Assembly (NCBI GenBank): GCA_963788585.1
Contig: CAWBHA010000004.1
Span: 389,455-453,454 of the forward strand
Direction: 5' to 3'
Source: Bog-473 sp963788585
Lineage (GTDB): Bacteria; Actinomycetota; Acidimicrobiia; Acidimicrobiales; RAAP-2
DNA length: 64,000 nucleotides
Below are positions 62,753 through 64,000 of the stretch, one piece after another (positions within the stretch are counted from its first letter, which is position 1; each line of letters starts with the position of its first letter). Position numbers and translations under genes: made by a program. Below the pieces are notes generated by a model. It made no database searches. It saw only the letters and a list, made by a program, of their open reading frames with translations, and was not told where the DNA came from.

Positions 62753-63178
62753 GGGCGCTGGGGTCGCCTGCAGCTCGCCCCCCTCAACCCAACAGGACTC
62801 TCAGCCAACCGGTCGCCCAATGCGGCGACTTGCTCGACGCTCGCAACACTCCCTACAGGCCGAGGCGCCTTCAGGGCTCGGGTGGCCAAGCTGGGTCCTC
62901 GCGGTCGTCACGGGTCAAGGGCCACCAGCGACGCGGCAGTCACCCGGTGGCGCAGTGCCTGGGCCCCGTCGCCCGCACTGGCCCGCTACTGGGAACTCGG
63001 AGTGCTGGAGTTCTGGCGAAACCACAGGTGGGAAGCTGGCTCCTCAGTCCCGGCATACGGAAAACGGAGACCACGTTGAGTGCGCTCTTGAGTGCAATTC
63101 TCGAGCTCTTGACGTCACTCCTCGGTGCAGCGGCGCTAGCCGAAGCGGCCTGACTACACCGGAAGATCCCTCCTCGAC
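62753..63178. other. Gene-poor stretch between the stress operon and the kinase gene
   Basis: About 425 nt. The open frames on the plus strand (for example near 62760-63180) are Arg/Ser/Pro-rich with no motif and look like chance frames. I see no RNA gene. The stretch may carry the 3' end of the kinase message. Confidence 0.5.
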
Positions 63179-64000
63179 CTAGAGCGGGACGCTCCAGGTG
63201 ACCCGGGTACCGCCTCCGGCGCCTGATTGAACCTCAAACGTCCCGCCCAGCTTCTCGGCCCGGTTGCGCAGGTTGGTCAGCCCGAGGCCCTTGCCTTGGT
63301 TTGAAAGGTCGATGCCCACACCGTCATCGACCACTTCGAGGACCGCCTCGTCACCGACGCTCAGCGTCACGGTGAAACGGGTCGCCTGCGCATGCTTGGC
63401 CGAGTTGGTGAGTGATTCTCGCAGCACGGCGAGAAGGTGGTCGGCCACCGGTTGGGGCACCGAGTTGTCGACCGATCCGACGAAGGAGACTTCGGGGCGG
63501 GCGCCGAGGGAGACAGCCAGCTCATTTGCTAGTGCGACCACGCTCTGGCGAAGTCCGCCACCAATGGCGCTGTCGCCGAGTTCGAAGATGGTGGTGCGAA
63601 TCTCATTGATGGTGTCATCGACATCGTCAATGGCCCGATCGACACGCTCACGTACAAGGTCGAGATCTGGCAGGCGCTTAGTTGCCTGGAGCCCCATGCC
63701 GACGGCGTAGAGACGCTGGACAACCCGATCGTGGAGGTCCCTCCCGATGCGCTCACGGTCATCGAGCACGCTGAACATGCGCACGCGTTCGTGAAGTCGA
63801 GTGTTCTCGATAGCGATGCCAGCGGCCAGTGCGAGCGCCTCGGCTAGAGCCTCGTCCTCGTCACTGAAAGTGTCAGCGCCCATCTTGTCGGTCAGGTAGA
63901 GATTGCCGTAGACCTCGGCGCTGACCCGGACTCGGATGGGCACGCCGAGGAAGGACTTCATCGGCGGGTGGCCGGCAGGGAATCCGTAGCTGTCGGGGTG
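63179..64000 (-). CDS. DosS/DevS-like sensor histidine kinase, N-terminus cut by window edge
   Basis: The visible 273 residues are the end of a GAF domain (GFPAGHPPMKSFLGVPIRV, EVYGNLYLTDKMGADTFSD), a HisKA_3 dimerisation domain with the phospho-accepting histidine in RERIGRDLHDRVVQRLYAVG, and a HATPase_c domain (ESLTNSAKHAQATRF, VVDDGVGIDLSNQGKGLGL, GGGTRVTWSVPL). The GAF ending is characteristic of the DosS/DosT family that senses oxygen, nitric oxide or redox through heme. The frame continues off the right edge; an ATG at 63961 is inside the domain and not the start. The response regulator is not in the window. Confidence 0.88.
   Translation of the reverse strand, partial: HPDSYGFPAGHPPMKSFLGVPIRVRVSAEVYGNLYLTDKMGADTFSDEDEALAEALALAAGIAIENTRLHERVRMFSVLDDRERIGRDLHDRVVQRLYAVGMGLQATKRLPDLDLVRERVDRAIDDVDDTINEIRTTIFELGDSAIGGGLRQSVVALANELAVSLGARPEVSFVGSVDNSVPQPVADHLLAVLRESLTNSAKHAQATRFTVTLSVGDEAVLEVVDDGVGIDLSNQGKGLGLTNLRNRAEKLGGTFEVQSGAGGGTRVTWSVPL

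Noticed and set aside
62607..63182. Plus-strand frames between the stress operon and the kinase
   Set aside because: They overlap one another in different frames, are Arg/Ser/Pro-rich and have no ribosome site or motif.

Overview
The window is high-GC DNA (roughly two thirds G+C or more by eye) with many GTG and TTG starts, short ATGA-type gene overlaps and F420-, proteasome- and mycobacterial-type genes. It comes from an actinobacterium. The mix of a tad pilus, secA-prfB-ftsE-ftsX, a mycobacteria-like steroid cassette and HNH/DUF222 genes fits a deep-branching group such as Acidimicrobiia, but that placement is inference; no rRNA is present to confirm it.

Layout. 1-12 kb: an F420-type reductase, a fused PafB-PafC regulator, CtaG, an Erm-type rRNA methylase with a possible stalling leader peptide, a carboxyltransferase, an HNH protein, MoaC, an FmdB zinc ribbon, the TldD/PmbA protease pair, a FlK-like thioesterase and an MFS transporter. 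12-23 kb: DXS, a sugar nucleotidyltransferase, and a minus-strand run fadE30-ipdF-fadD3-alcohol dehydrogenase resembling the Rv3559c-Rv3561 region of M. tuberculosis (degradation of steroid rings C and D). Its promoter region holds a near-perfect 29-bp palindrome and is shared with a divergent amidohydrolase and serine esterase. MsrB follows. 23-34 kb: SSB, a MerR regulator with a 20-bp palindrome and divergent methyltransferase, a GT39-type glycosyltransferase, and the housekeeping block secA-prfB-ftsE-ftsX. 34-47 kb: an ECF sigma factor with a membrane-anchored Gly/Ala/Ser-rich tail, type II glutamine synthetase, and a complete monoderm tad/Flp pilus locus: two pilins, a LuxR-type regulator, TadC, TadB, CpaF, CpaE and CpaB on one strand, and TadE, a TadG-like protein and the prepilin peptidase on the other. 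47-57 kb: a TetR-epimerase operon, PhyH dioxygenase, amidase, D-threonine-aldolase-like enzyme, PRC-barrel protein and a secreted GH31 enzyme. 56.8-58.8 kb: a scar with an AT-richer orphan gene, an IS30 transposase fragment and a tRNA-Ala 3' fragment that looks like an attachment site. 58.8-64 kb: a minus-strand stress island (two universal stress proteins, a GNAT acetyltransferase, an HDAC-family deacetylase, a flavin-binding split-barrel protein and a DosS/DevS-like kinase) with two tandem pairs of DosR-like boxes.

How parts work together. The tad genes share an exact TGGTC-N7-CCTATG element 90-120 nt upstream of all three transcription units, pointing to one common regulator. The terminal island looks like a dormancy-type regulon in which a kinase of the DosS family would drive genes that include a matched lysine acetyltransferase/deacetylase pair.

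Caution. Eight genes (adh, GT39, prfB, ECF sigma, cpaF, tadG, the D-threonine-aldolase-like gene, GH31) are each broken once, always by a one-base-extra (+1) shift and never at a stop codon. The likeliest cause is residual insertion errors in the assembly. I annotate these as single genes.
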